A stretch of DNA of 64,000 nucleotides from Flaccisagitta enflata (Eukaryota > Chaetognatha > Sagittoidea > Aphragmophora): NCBI GenBank assembly GCA_965153355.1, contig OZ231126.1:56420001-56484000 (forward strand). The letters run 5' to 3'. Positions within the stretch are counted from its first letter, which is position 1. Every line of letters begins with the position of its first letter. The translations under genes and the position numbers were made by a program. Below are positions 18,989 through 28,693 of the stretch, one piece after another. Below the pieces are notes generated by a model. The model was not told the DNA's origin and did not search any database. It saw only the letters and a program-made list of their open reading frames with translations.

Positions 18989-20872
18989 CTAGCGACGCGA
19001 AGGCGCCGCGCCACGCTGCCCGTGTGGCTGCGGACCACGCTGCGCGTCCGGATCAGCGGCTGGCGGTTGTTGACGATGCTGCTGCTGCTGATGCCCATGA
19101 CGCTGGCCACCGTGTCCGCGATGTCGAGGGCGAGATGCTGATGGCGACGAGGTGGCAACAGGTGCCATCGCTTCCGACGCCGCAGTGCGCCCCAACAAGC
19201 ACAACCCCCGAAAAAAATCTTCAAAACTCGAGGGGGGGGTGGAGAACGACGCGTTGGGGAGGAAGGGCGTCGCCTCCCTATACCGCCGCGATAAGTCCTC
19301 ATCGTCCATGGACTGGTTGGACCGGAAACCGCCGTGGTCGCGGCGCCAACCTCCACGGCCGCGGCCATTACCACGACCATTTCCACGTCCACTCTGCCGA
19401 CGATTGTTTTGAGGGTTGGGAGACAGCGTCGGTGGGGGGACGGATGAGTCTGTCGCCGAAGCGGCAGCCATCGCCTTCCCCCCCTCCGGATGCTTCCCCT
19501 TTCTAGATGAGGATGAAGAAGACGACGTCGGTGGGTCGGCCTTCGGAGTGGCTGCTGGCACACCCCCGGCAGCACCCTCCTCCTCCTGCTTCTTCTTCTT
19601 CTTGGAGGGCTTTTCCCTCTCCTTCCTTTCCTTCGCCTTCTCTTTCATCTCCTTCTCCAACTCCTCCATTTCCCGCTGCATCCCTTCCAACTTCTCTTTC
19701 TTCTCCCGCTCAACCTCCGCCTTCACCTCTTCCATCTGCTTCCTCTTCTCCTCAATCTGCTCCTTCAATCCATCTCTCTCCTCCTTATACTCCAGCTGCC
19801 TCTTCCTCCTATTCTCCCTAAACTTAATGTTCTTCTTCTTCTGCCTCTCCTGCTTCTTCGTCAATCCTCCCCGCTCCCCTTCTTCCTCATCCTCCACTCC
19901 TCCTCCCTCCCCCTGCCTGCGCACCACCACGTCCTCCGCTTCCAAGTCCCTCGGCTCCGGCCCCACATTCGCCACCGCCCCTGCACCACGCCACTCAGGA
20001 AGGAGAGGGCACCCCCACAACTGGTTGGGCATCCTCACTGCCCTCTCTGGCCCTGCGTCACCCCTCGAATTCCACACCATCTCTCTCTTCCTCCACCTGT
20101 CCACCTCCGCCGTCAACAAACCGTCTAACTCCGCGATCCTCAGCTTCCCCTTCCTCCTCTTCGCGTCCTCCGTCGCCACCGCCTCCTGGAATCGCACCAC
20201 CACCTCATGCTCCTCCATCGCCGAGTCGCCGCGCAAACACGGCCACCGCGGCGGCTCCCTCGTCTCCGGCTCCCACAGCCCGTACGCCGTACACACCCCC
20301 GGCTTCTTCGCAAACCTCCGCATCGCCATCTTCACCTGCCCCTGACTACACCACAACAACACCGACAGGTGACGCAGGCGTGAGCCCATCGCATGGCCGA
20401 TTTTGTAAATGTCGAAGCCATCTTCGACTAGGACCCAGTCCATCTCGCCATCGACCTTGATAAGTTGGGCCACGTAAACGTTGGGGTAGCGTTTCTGACC
20501 GACATGGAAGAAAACCAAGACCGCCAAATTGGAGGCCATGATGTCCCTCTGCGCTTCGGTCGAGAATTGCCATTCGTCAAATTCTTCCGTCAATGCGTTG
20601 GAACCTCTACACATCCGAAAGGATCCCACCATGTCTGCTACTTCCGTCCTGCTCTTCTTCTTCCTCTCCCCATCCTTCTCCACCGCCACCGCCACCTGCG
20701 GACCCCCTGGCAACAACAGCTCGCTATTCTTGTATTCCACCGGCACCTCCTCCGACTCCACCCTCCTCGGCTCCATCGCCTCATCCTCCATCTGCACTAA
20801 ATCAAACTCATATCCTCCTCCCAGCGCCTCCTCACACTCCTCCCCCGTCACACTAACATGGTGGGATGACAT
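18989..20872 (-). CDS. Intact extra ORF of the retroelement, 627 aa, unknown function
   Basis: The ATG at 20872 has A at -3 and the frame runs 627 codons to TAG at 18991-18989. It lies between pol and the 3' LTR, where env-like genes sit in some LTR elements, but from this ATG it has no signal peptide or membrane segment. Residues 90-300 look globular (for example LAVLVFFHVGQKRYPNVYV). Residues 335-432 are a highly charged coiled coil of K/E/R, then a poly-Ser linker. Residues 491-515 form an RG/RGG-type tract, and residues 583-605 are His/Gln-rich. This composition suggests RNA or nucleoprotein binding, which is inference. The same frame is open further upstream and has another ATG at 21031 (680 aa, hydrophobic start, weak context). 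I do not recognise the family. A captured host gene is possible. Confidence 0.6.
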   Translation of the reverse strand: MSSHHVSVTGEECEEALGGGYEFDLVQMEDEAMEPRRVESEEVPVEYKNSELLLPGGPQVAVAVEKDGERKKKSRTEVADMVGSFRMCRGSNALTEEFDEWQFSTEAQRDIMASNLAVLVFFHVGQKRYPNVYVAQLIKVDGEMDWVLVEDGFDIYKIGHAMGSRLRHLSVLLWCSQGQVKMAMRRFAKKPGVCTAYGLWEPETREPPRWPCLRGDSAMEEHEVVVRFQEAVATEDAKRRKGKLRIAELDGLLTAEVDRWRKREMVWNSRGDAGPERAVRMPNQLWGCPLLPEWRGAGAVANVGPEPRDLEAEDVVVRRQGEGGGVEDEEEGERGGLTKKQERQKKKNIKFRENRRKRQLEYKEERDGLKEQIEEKRKQMEEVKAEVEREKKEKLEGMQREMEELEKEMKEKAKERKEREKPSKKKKKQEEEGAAGGVPAATPKADPPTSSSSSSSRKGKHPEGGKAMAAASATDSSVPPPTLSPNPQNNRRQSGRGNGRGNGRGRGGWRRDHGGFRSNQSMDDEDLSRRYREATPFLPNASFSTPPSSFEDFFRGLCLLGRTAASEAMAPVATSSPSASRPRHRGHGGQRHGHQQQQHRQQPPAADPDAQRGPQPHGQRGAAPSRR

Positions 20873-21136
20873 TCTCTTCGGATGCGGCGTCCACAACGAT
20901 CGACAAACGTGGAATAATAAGATAAGGAATGTCTTTAAATGTGTTGACAATTTTGTAGAATCTTTCCTATAATACTTCAAGCAAGGGGGCAAAAAGTCAA
21001 GTACAAATGCAAAAAAATATGGCACAAACATGGGGACTGGGGCGGGTTGGGGGGGCACGAGGGAAACACACCTAAGGAGAAAGGGGCAAAGATAACAAGA
21101 TATCAAAGACCAATTGAAGCAATATACTCGGCATAG

Positions 21137-22666
21137 TCACGCCGACAAACGTGCCGGGTCAAGTTCCAATCGGACTACTTTGCTCCTATCACGTGTAAAT
21201 TTCTTCCCATTCGCCGTCCTCACCACCACAGTCCGTACGACGTCGCCTCCATCGACTTCCGTGATGACGCCGGTGCGCCAATCTCCCCGTCGACACTGAT
21301 CATCCACCATGAGAACGACGTCGTCAATTTCCAGATCTTTCTCCACCCGGCGCCATTTTGGTCGCGCCTGCAAGGCCGAGACATAGTCTCTTTTCCACCT
21401 TCTCCAAAACGCATCAGCAATTGCGCGTGATTGGCGCCAAGTATATCGAAGCGCTTCTGCATCTGGAGGCGAGGGGGGCACAAGGTCGCAACCGGAAGAC
21501 GCGTATACTCCAGGGCAAAGAAAGTCTATCGGCCGCAAAGCCTGGATCCCCGGCTCATCACCTACATAGGTAATCGGCCGCGAATTCATGGCCAGCTCTG
21601 CTTGGGCCAACACCGTCGCAAAAGTCTCGATGTGGAGATTGTCTTGGTTCAGTACGAACGCCAAATGTCTTTTTGCAGATTGAACCAAGCGCTCCCATAC
21701 TCCACCTCGATGTGGTGCAACAGGCGGGTTAAAAGTCCATTGTATGCCCGTCAGTCTCAATTCGGGTTTCGCGGACAAGTTCCATGCTTCCATTTCCGCG
21801 CGCAGTTCTTTGTCGGACGCGGTGAAGTTGGTGCCATTGTCCGAATACAAATGGCGAATCGCAGGGCGGCGAGCTTGAAACCGCAAGAGGGCGTCGATGA
21901 AGCAAGAGGCGCTCATGGATCTCAGTATCTCGAAATGTACCGCGCGGCACGCAAGGCAGGTAAAAAGCGCGACGTACACTTTGTGAGATGCTCTCCCGGC
22001 GATCTTGCAAGAAGCAGGTCCAAAAATATCTACCCCTGTATTCTCAAAGGGCAAACACTTTTTAGTCCTCACTTCCGGTAGTGGTGCCATCAGCTGACTT
22101 TCTGGGCGTTTAAATTGTTTTTGACACTCCACACACGCGCGCATGACGCGCGTCACAGACCGGCGTCCTTTCGTGATCCAAAAGCGGCGTCGCGATTCAC
22201 CCAGTACTTGTTCCACGCCGGCGTGCAGCTGACGGAAGTGGATTGACCGGATCAAACACGCGACAGCCTCGCCATCGTGTGGAAGTATCATTGGATTTTT
22301 AGCGTCAAAGTCCAATTCCTCGTCACGCTGGAGTCGTCCTCTGCATCGTAGCAAACCGGCGTCGTCAACGAAGGGGCATAACGCCGCCAGAGGTGATTTT
22401 GCGGCGACTTTTTTAGCTCCAACCGGATCACATTGTTGCAGGGATTTGATTTCCGCGTGGAAGGCTTGGGATTGAATGGCGCTGACGATCAATTTCTCGG
22501 CGTCGGCCAATTCAACGCCGGTAGCGCCCCAATTTTGTCGGCGTCGTTGTATAGCGCCCGGCGTCGATTGCGGACGATGCACATCATGACCGTGCGTTTC
22601 AGCAGTGCGATGCGCCTCACCTTTTCCCGGCCCACGCCGCCACCTTCGCTGGACGCAATCACCCAC
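21137..22666 (-). CDS. pol: BEL/Pao integrase region of pol (frameshifted from upstream pol)
   Basis: The 509-codon open frame has an HHCC zinc-binding motif (H143, H148, C178, C181), followed by a DDE integrase core with D213 (GVDIFGP), D276 (YSDNGTNF) and E325 (GVWERLV). A C-terminal segment fits the domain that follows integrase in BEL/Pao elements. The product would insert element cDNA into the genome. The first roughly 50 residues are probably out of frame: conserved-looking residues continue in a third frame at about 22490-22660, so the catalytic core is intact but the polyprotein is not. Confidence 0.85.
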   Translation of the reverse strand: MGDCVQRRWRRGPGKGEAHRTAETHGHDVHRPQSTPGAIQRRRQNWGATGVELADAEKLIVSAIQSQAFHAEIKSLQQCDPVGAKKVAAKSPLAALCPFVDDAGLLRCRGRLQRDEELDFDAKNPMILPHDGEAVACLIRSIHFRQLHAGVEQVLGESRRRFWITKGRRSVTRVMRACVECQKQFKRPESQLMAPLPEVRTKKCLPFENTGVDIFGPASCKIAGRASHKVYVALFTCLACRAVHFEILRSMSASCFIDALLRFQARRPAIRHLYSDNGTNFTASDKELRAEMEAWNLSAKPELRLTGIQWTFNPPVAPHRGGVWERLVQSAKRHLAFVLNQDNLHIETFATVLAQAELAMNSRPITYVGDEPGIQALRPIDFLCPGVYASSGCDLVPPSPPDAEALRYTWRQSRAIADAFWRRWKRDYVSALQARPKWRRVEKDLEIDDVVLMVDDQCRRGDWRTGVITEVDGGDVVRTVVVRTANGKKFTRDRSKVVRLELDPARLSA

Positions 22667-23840
22667 GGCTGAGGCGGCGTTCTTTCGGCGTCGTCGCGAG
22701 GATGTGAGCGCAGGGGCGTGTCACGATCTGCTTTTCCGGCCATTCGTCTTCGCCTCGCCAAAGATAATCCGGGCCGTTGTGGAAATTGCCCCAATTTGGA
22801 TCTTGGGCGAGCATCCCTTTGGACGAGTAGTCGGCTGGGTTGAGGTGGGTTGGTACCCACCTCCACTCCTCGACCTTCGTGAGCGCCTGAATTTCAGAGA
22901 GACGATTTGCAAAGTAAACCTTGAACCTTGTTTCAGTGTCATTTAATTGCTTAATTACACATTCAGAATCGGTCCAATTTACATAACCATCATAACTCCC
23001 TGTTTCTTCAACAATAGTGGCGCGCATTCTGGCCGCGAGGCGTGCTGCCTGAAGCTCCAAGCGTGGCGTCGACTCCATGTGACCCGCCTCCACATCCTTC
23101 AGAGGGACGACGTGCGATTTGGAGCATACAATGGACACATGGATTTCGCCATTCGGACCCTCGTAGTGGACGTAGTACACGGCTCCATACGCCCGTCCAC
23201 TCGCATCCAAATACCCGTGGAGGACCTTTTTGCCGTCCTGCGTTTCCGGCGTCGCCGTCCATCTCGTGATGCGGAATGACTCCAAGAATTTGAAACTCGC
23301 CTGCCATTCCACAAACTCGTTGAGGGACACGGTTGGAATGTCTTTGCTATCCCAACTTTCGACAACGCGTAACACTTTTTGTAGAATTAGCCTTGCCCAA
23401 ATCACGAATGGCTCCAAAAAACCCAGCGGGTCAAATATAGACGCTATTAATTTGAGCATTTGTCTTTTGGTTTGCACATTCAATTCGGCCTTTGATTTAT
23501 CTGGCAAAAAGGAAAAAGCATCGGCAGAAAAATAGTATCTAAGGCCTAACAATTTCGTCGTGTCATCAGTGGCGCCGGATACATCCATTGGCGCCGCCGG
23601 CGCCGGATCCGTCGTATCGCCTTCAAGAACTTCCGGATGGCTTGATCTCCATTTGCAAAGATTCATGCCGGCGTCCTCGAGGGCGGCCGTGATGCCCACG
23701 CGAAAGTCTTTAGCCACTTTAGTATTGCGCAGTGATTTTATCAAATCATCAATGTACATGTTCCTCATCACTGCTTGAACCACGAGGGGACCATATTCAG
23801 CCGAGTGCTGTTCCACGTGGTGTTGCAGGGAGAAGATCGC
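22659..23840 (-). pseudogene. pol: BEL/Pao reverse transcriptase (C-terminal half) and RNase H region
   Basis: The open frame contains the catalytic MYIDDLIKS box near its start, then the typical BEL/Pao connection (DPLGFLEPFVIWARLILQ), then an RNase H-like stretch (GYLDASGRAYGAVYY, STPRLELQAARLAARM, WTDSECVI, HLNPADYSSKG). It is separated from the upstream RT by a frame change near 23840-23870 and from the integrase by at least one more near 22490-22670. Therefore this copy cannot make a continuous polyprotein. Confidence 0.85.
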
Positions 23841-24196
23841 TACACAATTTGATGATTTGCACCGAAGACGTGGCCGAGAAACTCGTTCAGGTCGATTTCC
23901 TCCATTTTTTCATCGCGAAACCAATAATAGCGGAAAAGTCCTGCGTCTTCTTCGGTGACATAGATCTCGTGGAAGTAATCCTTAATATCCGCGCCCACGG
24001 CGACGGGACCTTCACACCGGAAGCGCATCAACACGCCTCTGATGTCGTTGGCAAGTTGCGGTCCGTCCAAGAGCTGGTCGTTAAGGCTTGATCCACCCAC
24101 TGCTGCTTTACAATCGTGGCAGATGCGGACTTGACCCGGCTTGCCGGGTTTGTCCGCCACATGGATTGGGATAGTCCATCTAGGTTGATCTGGTGG
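23840..24196 (-). pseudogene. pol: BEL/Pao reverse transcriptase (N-terminal half), cut by gap
   Basis: Conserved RT segments are visible: WTIPIHVADKPGKPG, RICHDCKAAVGGSSLND and VAVGADIKDYFHEI, with the first catalytic Asp. The frame ends at a TAG at 23842-23840 shortly after HVFGA, where an A-run suggests a one-base loss. The upstream end is lost in the N gap. Confidence 0.8.
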
Positions 24197-24206
24197 TNNN
24201 NNNNNN
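24197..24206. other. Assembly gap (10 N)
   Basis: Ten N bases. The left side is inside the retroelement RT. The right side is the first base of duplicated block A. The true gap size is unknown. Confidence 0.99.
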
Positions 24207-24227
24207 NAATCGGTTAAGACGAACCAG

Positions 24228-24480
24228 TCACACCAGGCATTGTCGTCGTCGTCGTCGTTATCGTCGTCACCAACGTCGTCATCATCGTTTGTCAACGCCG
24301 TTGTCATCGTCATCATCATCGATAGACATATCGCTGGCGTTAATTCTCTCTCTCTCTCTCTCTCTTTTCGTCTCGTCATTCTCGTCATCACGACGACGAC
24401 GACAACGTTTCCCGGTCTAATCGACGTGTGACAAGACTGATGACGATGACGACGATGACGACGATGATGTCGTTGCCGAC
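24228..24480. repeat. GTC/ATC trinucleotide-rich low-complexity DNA (copy A)
   Basis: Degenerate GTC/ATC/GAC triplets with a short CT run at 24343-24366. In copy B (49681-50004) the CT run is about 100 bases. Confidence 0.8.
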
Positions 24481-24769
24481 GATGTTGACGACCGGACAAG
24501 CGAACGAACGCACGAACAAACGCATGCGCGCATGCACTCGCCGGGGACGAGCTGCTGCGCACACGCGCGTCCACGCAGCGTCGGGCTGCCGCTTGCTGAT
24601 GCCGCATTTGCACCGGGGTCCAGCAGCCACAGGATCACCAAGACGACGTCAACGACAACGACGACCAATACGATAAGGAAGACGACAACGATGGCTAGGT
24701 TGACGACCACGGAAGATATCTAGTGGCAGCCGTATTGCGTTTATATGCGACAGAGCAATAAAAATGGCT

Positions 24770-26510
24770 TATGAGAATTGCAATTTTATCTTTTTCTTTT
24801 TTTTCTCTCTCTCTCTCTTCGCCTCAACCCCCATTTTGCCGCCCCTCACCGTCTTTCTTTAATCTACAAATTACAAACTGCCATACTAATTGTTTGAATC
24901 TTGCTTTTATCCGTAATAGCGAGAGAGATGAATGGAAAACCATGAACTGTAATCAATGCTTTTAGTTGTAGGCAGCAGGCAAACTTTATTGGCAGGATGA
25001 TGAAAGATCAAAACAATTAGAAATATCAACAAATGTTTTTTACATGTTCGATAAGATTACCATTTAGTATTATTCAGCAAGACTATTTGACGACAAATAT
25101 TTGAAGTACATTTCTATTCTAATTACTTGAAAGCTCCAAATATAACCTGCAAATCGTAGGCTCAAGCTATGAAAAAGATTCTGCTTGTAGACAGCCAAAT
25201 ATTTTGCCCAGCCCTGCGCTACAGGTCTAGACCAGTTGTTTTGCTATTCTTTAATAAAGATTAAAATGCCCTATTCTGGACCTTAAAAACAAGAGATAAA
25301 AAAAACAAGAAAAAAATGAAAGAAAGAAAAGAAAAATAACTATTTATTAAAGAAGTGGCCATTTGGGATCCAACTCTTACAGCCGAGGAACCGAAAAACT
25401 CAAAGGGAGGAAACGTTCAAGACTTCCACTTGGAAAAAATGCACACGACACGCTTTGGGAATTTTCGATGTCGAATGAAGCTGCTTTAATGGGTTGGCCG
25501 GTGAAAGTAATCCTCATTTTTGCCACCGTCCAGAACATAGGCTCGAACCCGCATGTTCCCAGTGTTTTATGCTCAATAATTCAGTCATTTTTTACTTTAA
25601 CAATTTAGCCATTGAATATATCTGTCCAGAACCCTCTCTAGCGAAACAAACCTGTACAAACTAATCTCATCTGTTAAAAGAATAACTCTTATTCTTATAT
25701 TTCCCGCGAGTAAAGTGCATATTAAAGGGGGAATTGCCAGTACACGAGTCGTTACAATTAAAGACGCTACGAGACTCATTTTGCCATTAATTCCGGTCGT
25801 CGTTTCAGACATTTCTTGACGGGGCTTCTGCTGACCTTCCTTGCCCATCATGTCTTAACCTCCCATTAGTCCACCCACTTCGGGTTTGGGCGTGTTTCTA
25901 GTGAGCGCCAAAAACGCGTTTGTTCCCGTGGAGCGCGATAACAGCGTAAACACATATTCAAGATTTTCAACTGTCCCACGAGGGAGTAAGCGAAGTGAGC
26001 GAGCGCAGCCCAGAACGGCTGAGCTGAAGAAAGTCGAGCGGTGTTGTGTTTGAGCAGCCTGAGCATGCGGCGAAAGCTGAGCGGAGTGAGCTGCGCCAGC
26101 TTAACGAACGCAGGCGAGCTACCGAGTAGCCTGTTAAAACGCGATTGTCTTTGACCAGAAACGCCCCCTTCGTGTTCGTGTCTTCGAAAGCCACCGCCTG
26201 TTTGCTTTTCTTCCCTGCCACCAGCTAACACCCCACCACCATCTTTACTTCATCACCATCTCCCCACCTAACAACCATCTTCCCATTATCACCTTAAAAC
26301 CTTCCTTCCTTTCATACACTGCTGACCATCTATACCATGACTTTGCCTGACTATCTCTCTCTCTCTCTGTCTCTCAACCCAAATGATGGCACTCCGACTT
26401 AAGCCGCAAAGACCTTTTTTAACGTCTATTTTTGTTTATTTCCCATTATTACCTTCATCTATGCACCTTTCATATCCAAATATCAAATAAGAGACCAGTC
26501 CAGTCCACAG
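24770..26510. other. Non-coding part of copy A
   Basis: Single-copy-like sequence with no supported exon. A 28-bp segment near 25720 is missing in copy B. Segment 26000-26140 is unusually diverged from copy B (see findings). Confidence 0.5.
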
Positions 26511-26648
26511 TCCATCAAATCCCACCCTGATGGGGAAAAAACACCTAACGCCACATTATCCCATTCCACCCACCTACACAGTCCATCAAATCCCACCCTG
26601 ATGGGAAAAAAACACCTAACGCCACTTTATCCCACTCCACCCACCTGC
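26511..26648. repeat. Two tandem 68-bp units (copy A)
   Basis: CAGTCCATCAAATCCCACCC and what follows occurs twice in tandem with few differences. The same pair is present at about 52073-52214. Confidence 0.8.
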
Positions 26649-27075
26649 AGTGGTGCCTCCCGTATCTCTCTCCCTTTCCGTATGCCCGACGAATTTAACA
26701 TTTTCTTCCGTCACTTTTCTGCGTTAATATTTTCGCCACCCCCCTCTACATTTCCTTCTTGTCCTCCCCTCTCCTTCTTTCTCTCTCTCTCCCTCCTCAT
26801 CCTCGATTTTCTCACACTCCCTCCCTTCCTCCTCCCTCCCTTCCTCCTCCCTCTCCCCCTTCCCCTTCATCCTCCTCTTCGCCCTTCGGGCGGGGCACGC
26901 GCGCGCATTTCGTCTTTGGCCTTCGTACATCCTTCTTCAGACTGAGCTGGCCAGCTCACAGTTCCCTAAAATGGCCTTCTCTCAGCTTCTCTGTTTCCGG
27001 CGTCCACGTCCTCTTCGTCCTCTCGTCTACAGTGACGGCGGCGGCGTCGTGCCGGCCCTTATTTATCGCCGGAAA

Positions 27076-27078
<3 letters not shown>

Positions 27079-27168
<90 letters not shown>
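27079..27168. repeat. (GA)n microsatellite (copy A)
   Basis: About 90 bases of GA. The corresponding run in copy B (52697-52718) is only about 22 bases, while copy B has a CT run at 52520-52615 that copy A lacks. Confidence 0.95.
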
Positions 27169-27172
<4 letters not shown>

Positions 27173-27605
27173 CGCCGTTCCAGCGTACAGGCGCTGCTTC
27201 CGTCGCCGGTGCTGCTGCTGCCGCGGCTGACGCGCTGCTGCTTTACCGTCGAAGCTGAGACGTCATTCAATACACTCACTCCTACAATCGCAATCTCTCA
27301 GTCCCCCCCCCTTCGTGGTTTTTTTATTCCTTTTTTTTTCCTTTGAAAATTGAATGCGATGGAGAAACAAGAGAACATCGAGAATGTAATGGGAAGGTTG
27401 TTTTTGGTACCTTGATAATAAGCGCCTCAGTGGAAGCGCTATCGCGCGAGTAAGAGAAGCGCCAACTTAATGTCTTTAACTAATGTCTTCAACCTAATTT
27501 CTTTAATTGTTAAAGGGGTTTTGAATACCTACACTATAGGTCCTACAGCCATTTTTTTGTCCGTGGATGAAAGATTCTTTCAACTACAGAATTTCTGTTG
27601 TGACG

Positions 27606-27636
27606 TTGTTGTTGTTGTTGTTTTTGTCGTTGTTGC

Positions 27637-27690
<54 letters not shown>
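27606..27690. repeat. (GTT)n microsatellite (copy A)
   Basis: Interrupted GTT array. The copy B counterpart is 53153-53250 and is more regular. Confidence 0.95.
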
Positions 27691-28033
27691 AATTGTTTTT
27701 GTTGTTGCAACCATTCGTGCTTTGTACAATATCTTACTCCCTTCTTTTCTCTCTCTCGCTTTTTCGTTATTCTTTAATCTTTTTTTTTTTCATTTGTCTT
27801 TGTTACAAACTGTTTTGTTTCGTCATCGATTTTTAGCATTTTCTTCTCGGCGAATTTCAAATCTCTTTTTAGCCACTGGCTGTTTTTGCTTCCCTTAATC
27901 CAAAATGGCGCTGGAGAAAAAGAGAGAAAGAAGAAGAATAAAAGTGAAGGAATAAAAGAAAATGCATTTGTTTTTGTATCTCTAGACATAAATTACCTTA
28001 TTTCGCTTTTGGTTTACCATCACAATAGTTTTT

Positions 28034-28205
28034 AGTCGCGGACACGCGACTCTACACCTTGCCGTGTTGGTCGGTAGGCCGGTAGGTCGGTAGGTCGGTC
28101 CGTCTGTCGGTCCGTCGGTCCGTCACATTTTTGAATTCCGAGCGGTTTTTGCATTACTGCTCCTGCCCAACCGTCCGCGACTGGATTGCCGTGTATCCGG
28201 CTTTG
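28034..28205 (+). mobile_element. HINE-like element (copy A), GGACACG subfamily
   Basis: It begins AGTCGCGGACACGCGACTCTACACC and ends TATCCGGCTTTG, with a GGTAGGTC/CCGT core. It is present in both blocks, so it predates the copies. Confidence 0.8.
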
Positions 28206-28595
28206 TCGATTCATCGGTTGGTCGGTCGGTTAGTCGGTCGGTTGGTCGGTCGGTTGGTCAGTTGGTCGGTCAATCTGTCCTCTTTTTACTTTTTTGGCGT
28301 CTTTAAGCTTTTTGGGCTCACAGCTCCTTCCCAAACGCCGTTATTAGTCGTGGTAAGTAATTCAAGGTCATCTAAAGTCATATTAAGTTACATTAAGTCA
28401 CTTAAGTCTAGGTCTAGGTCTAGGTCTAGGTCATTTAAAGTCATATTAAGTTATATTAAATCACTTAAGTCACTTAAGTCACTTAGGTCAATTTAGTCAT
28501 TTAAGTCATTTTAAGTCATTTCAGCTTATCTTGAGTCAATTTAAGTCATCTTAAGTTATCTATGTCCTGCACGCAACTTATAGGTGTTGGCCTTG
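28206..28595 (+). mobile_element. HINE-like element (copy A) with GTCA-TTAA core
   Basis: It adjoins the previous copy and lacks a clear hairpin start. It has a GGTC array, the usual T-rich middle, then a GTCA[CT]TTAA array (28370-28555), and the family end GCACGCAACTTATAG..GGCCTTG. Confidence 0.6.
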
Positions 28596-28693
28596 TTTCT
28601 TATTCTATTCTTTTTTTTTCAATACGTGTAGTGGGTGTTTCAATTGAATTGACCGCGAGTGCACTCAACAACAACGTTTCCCGGAAATTTGTA

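Larger units (their letters stand above)
18302..24196 (-). mobile_element. BEL/Pao-like LTR retroelement, 5'-incomplete
   Basis: In minus-strand order: pol from the gap at 24196 to 21137 (reverse transcriptase, RNase H region, integrase), an additional ORF at 20872-18989, a purine run, and a probable 3' LTR at 18855-18302. Gag, protease, primer-binding site and 5' LTR are absent because sequence right of the gap belongs to the duplicated block. Pol is frameshifted at least twice. The integrase and the extra ORF are still long and open, which suggests a fairly young insertion. Confidence 0.8.

Noticed and set aside
19416-20345. 309-codon plus-strand ORF
   Set aside because: Antisense shadow of the minus-strand retroelement ORF at 18989-20872. 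Its Ser/Pro/Phe content comes from the complementary coiled-coil codons.
20873-21106. N-terminal hydrophobic extension of the retroelement ORF as an env-like signal peptide
   Set aside because: The frame is open but its only ATG there (21031) has a poor context, and no membrane anchor exists in the rest of the protein. An env identity is not supported.
21431-22081. 216-codon plus-strand ORF
   Set aside because: Antisense to the integrase, which has the catalytic motifs.
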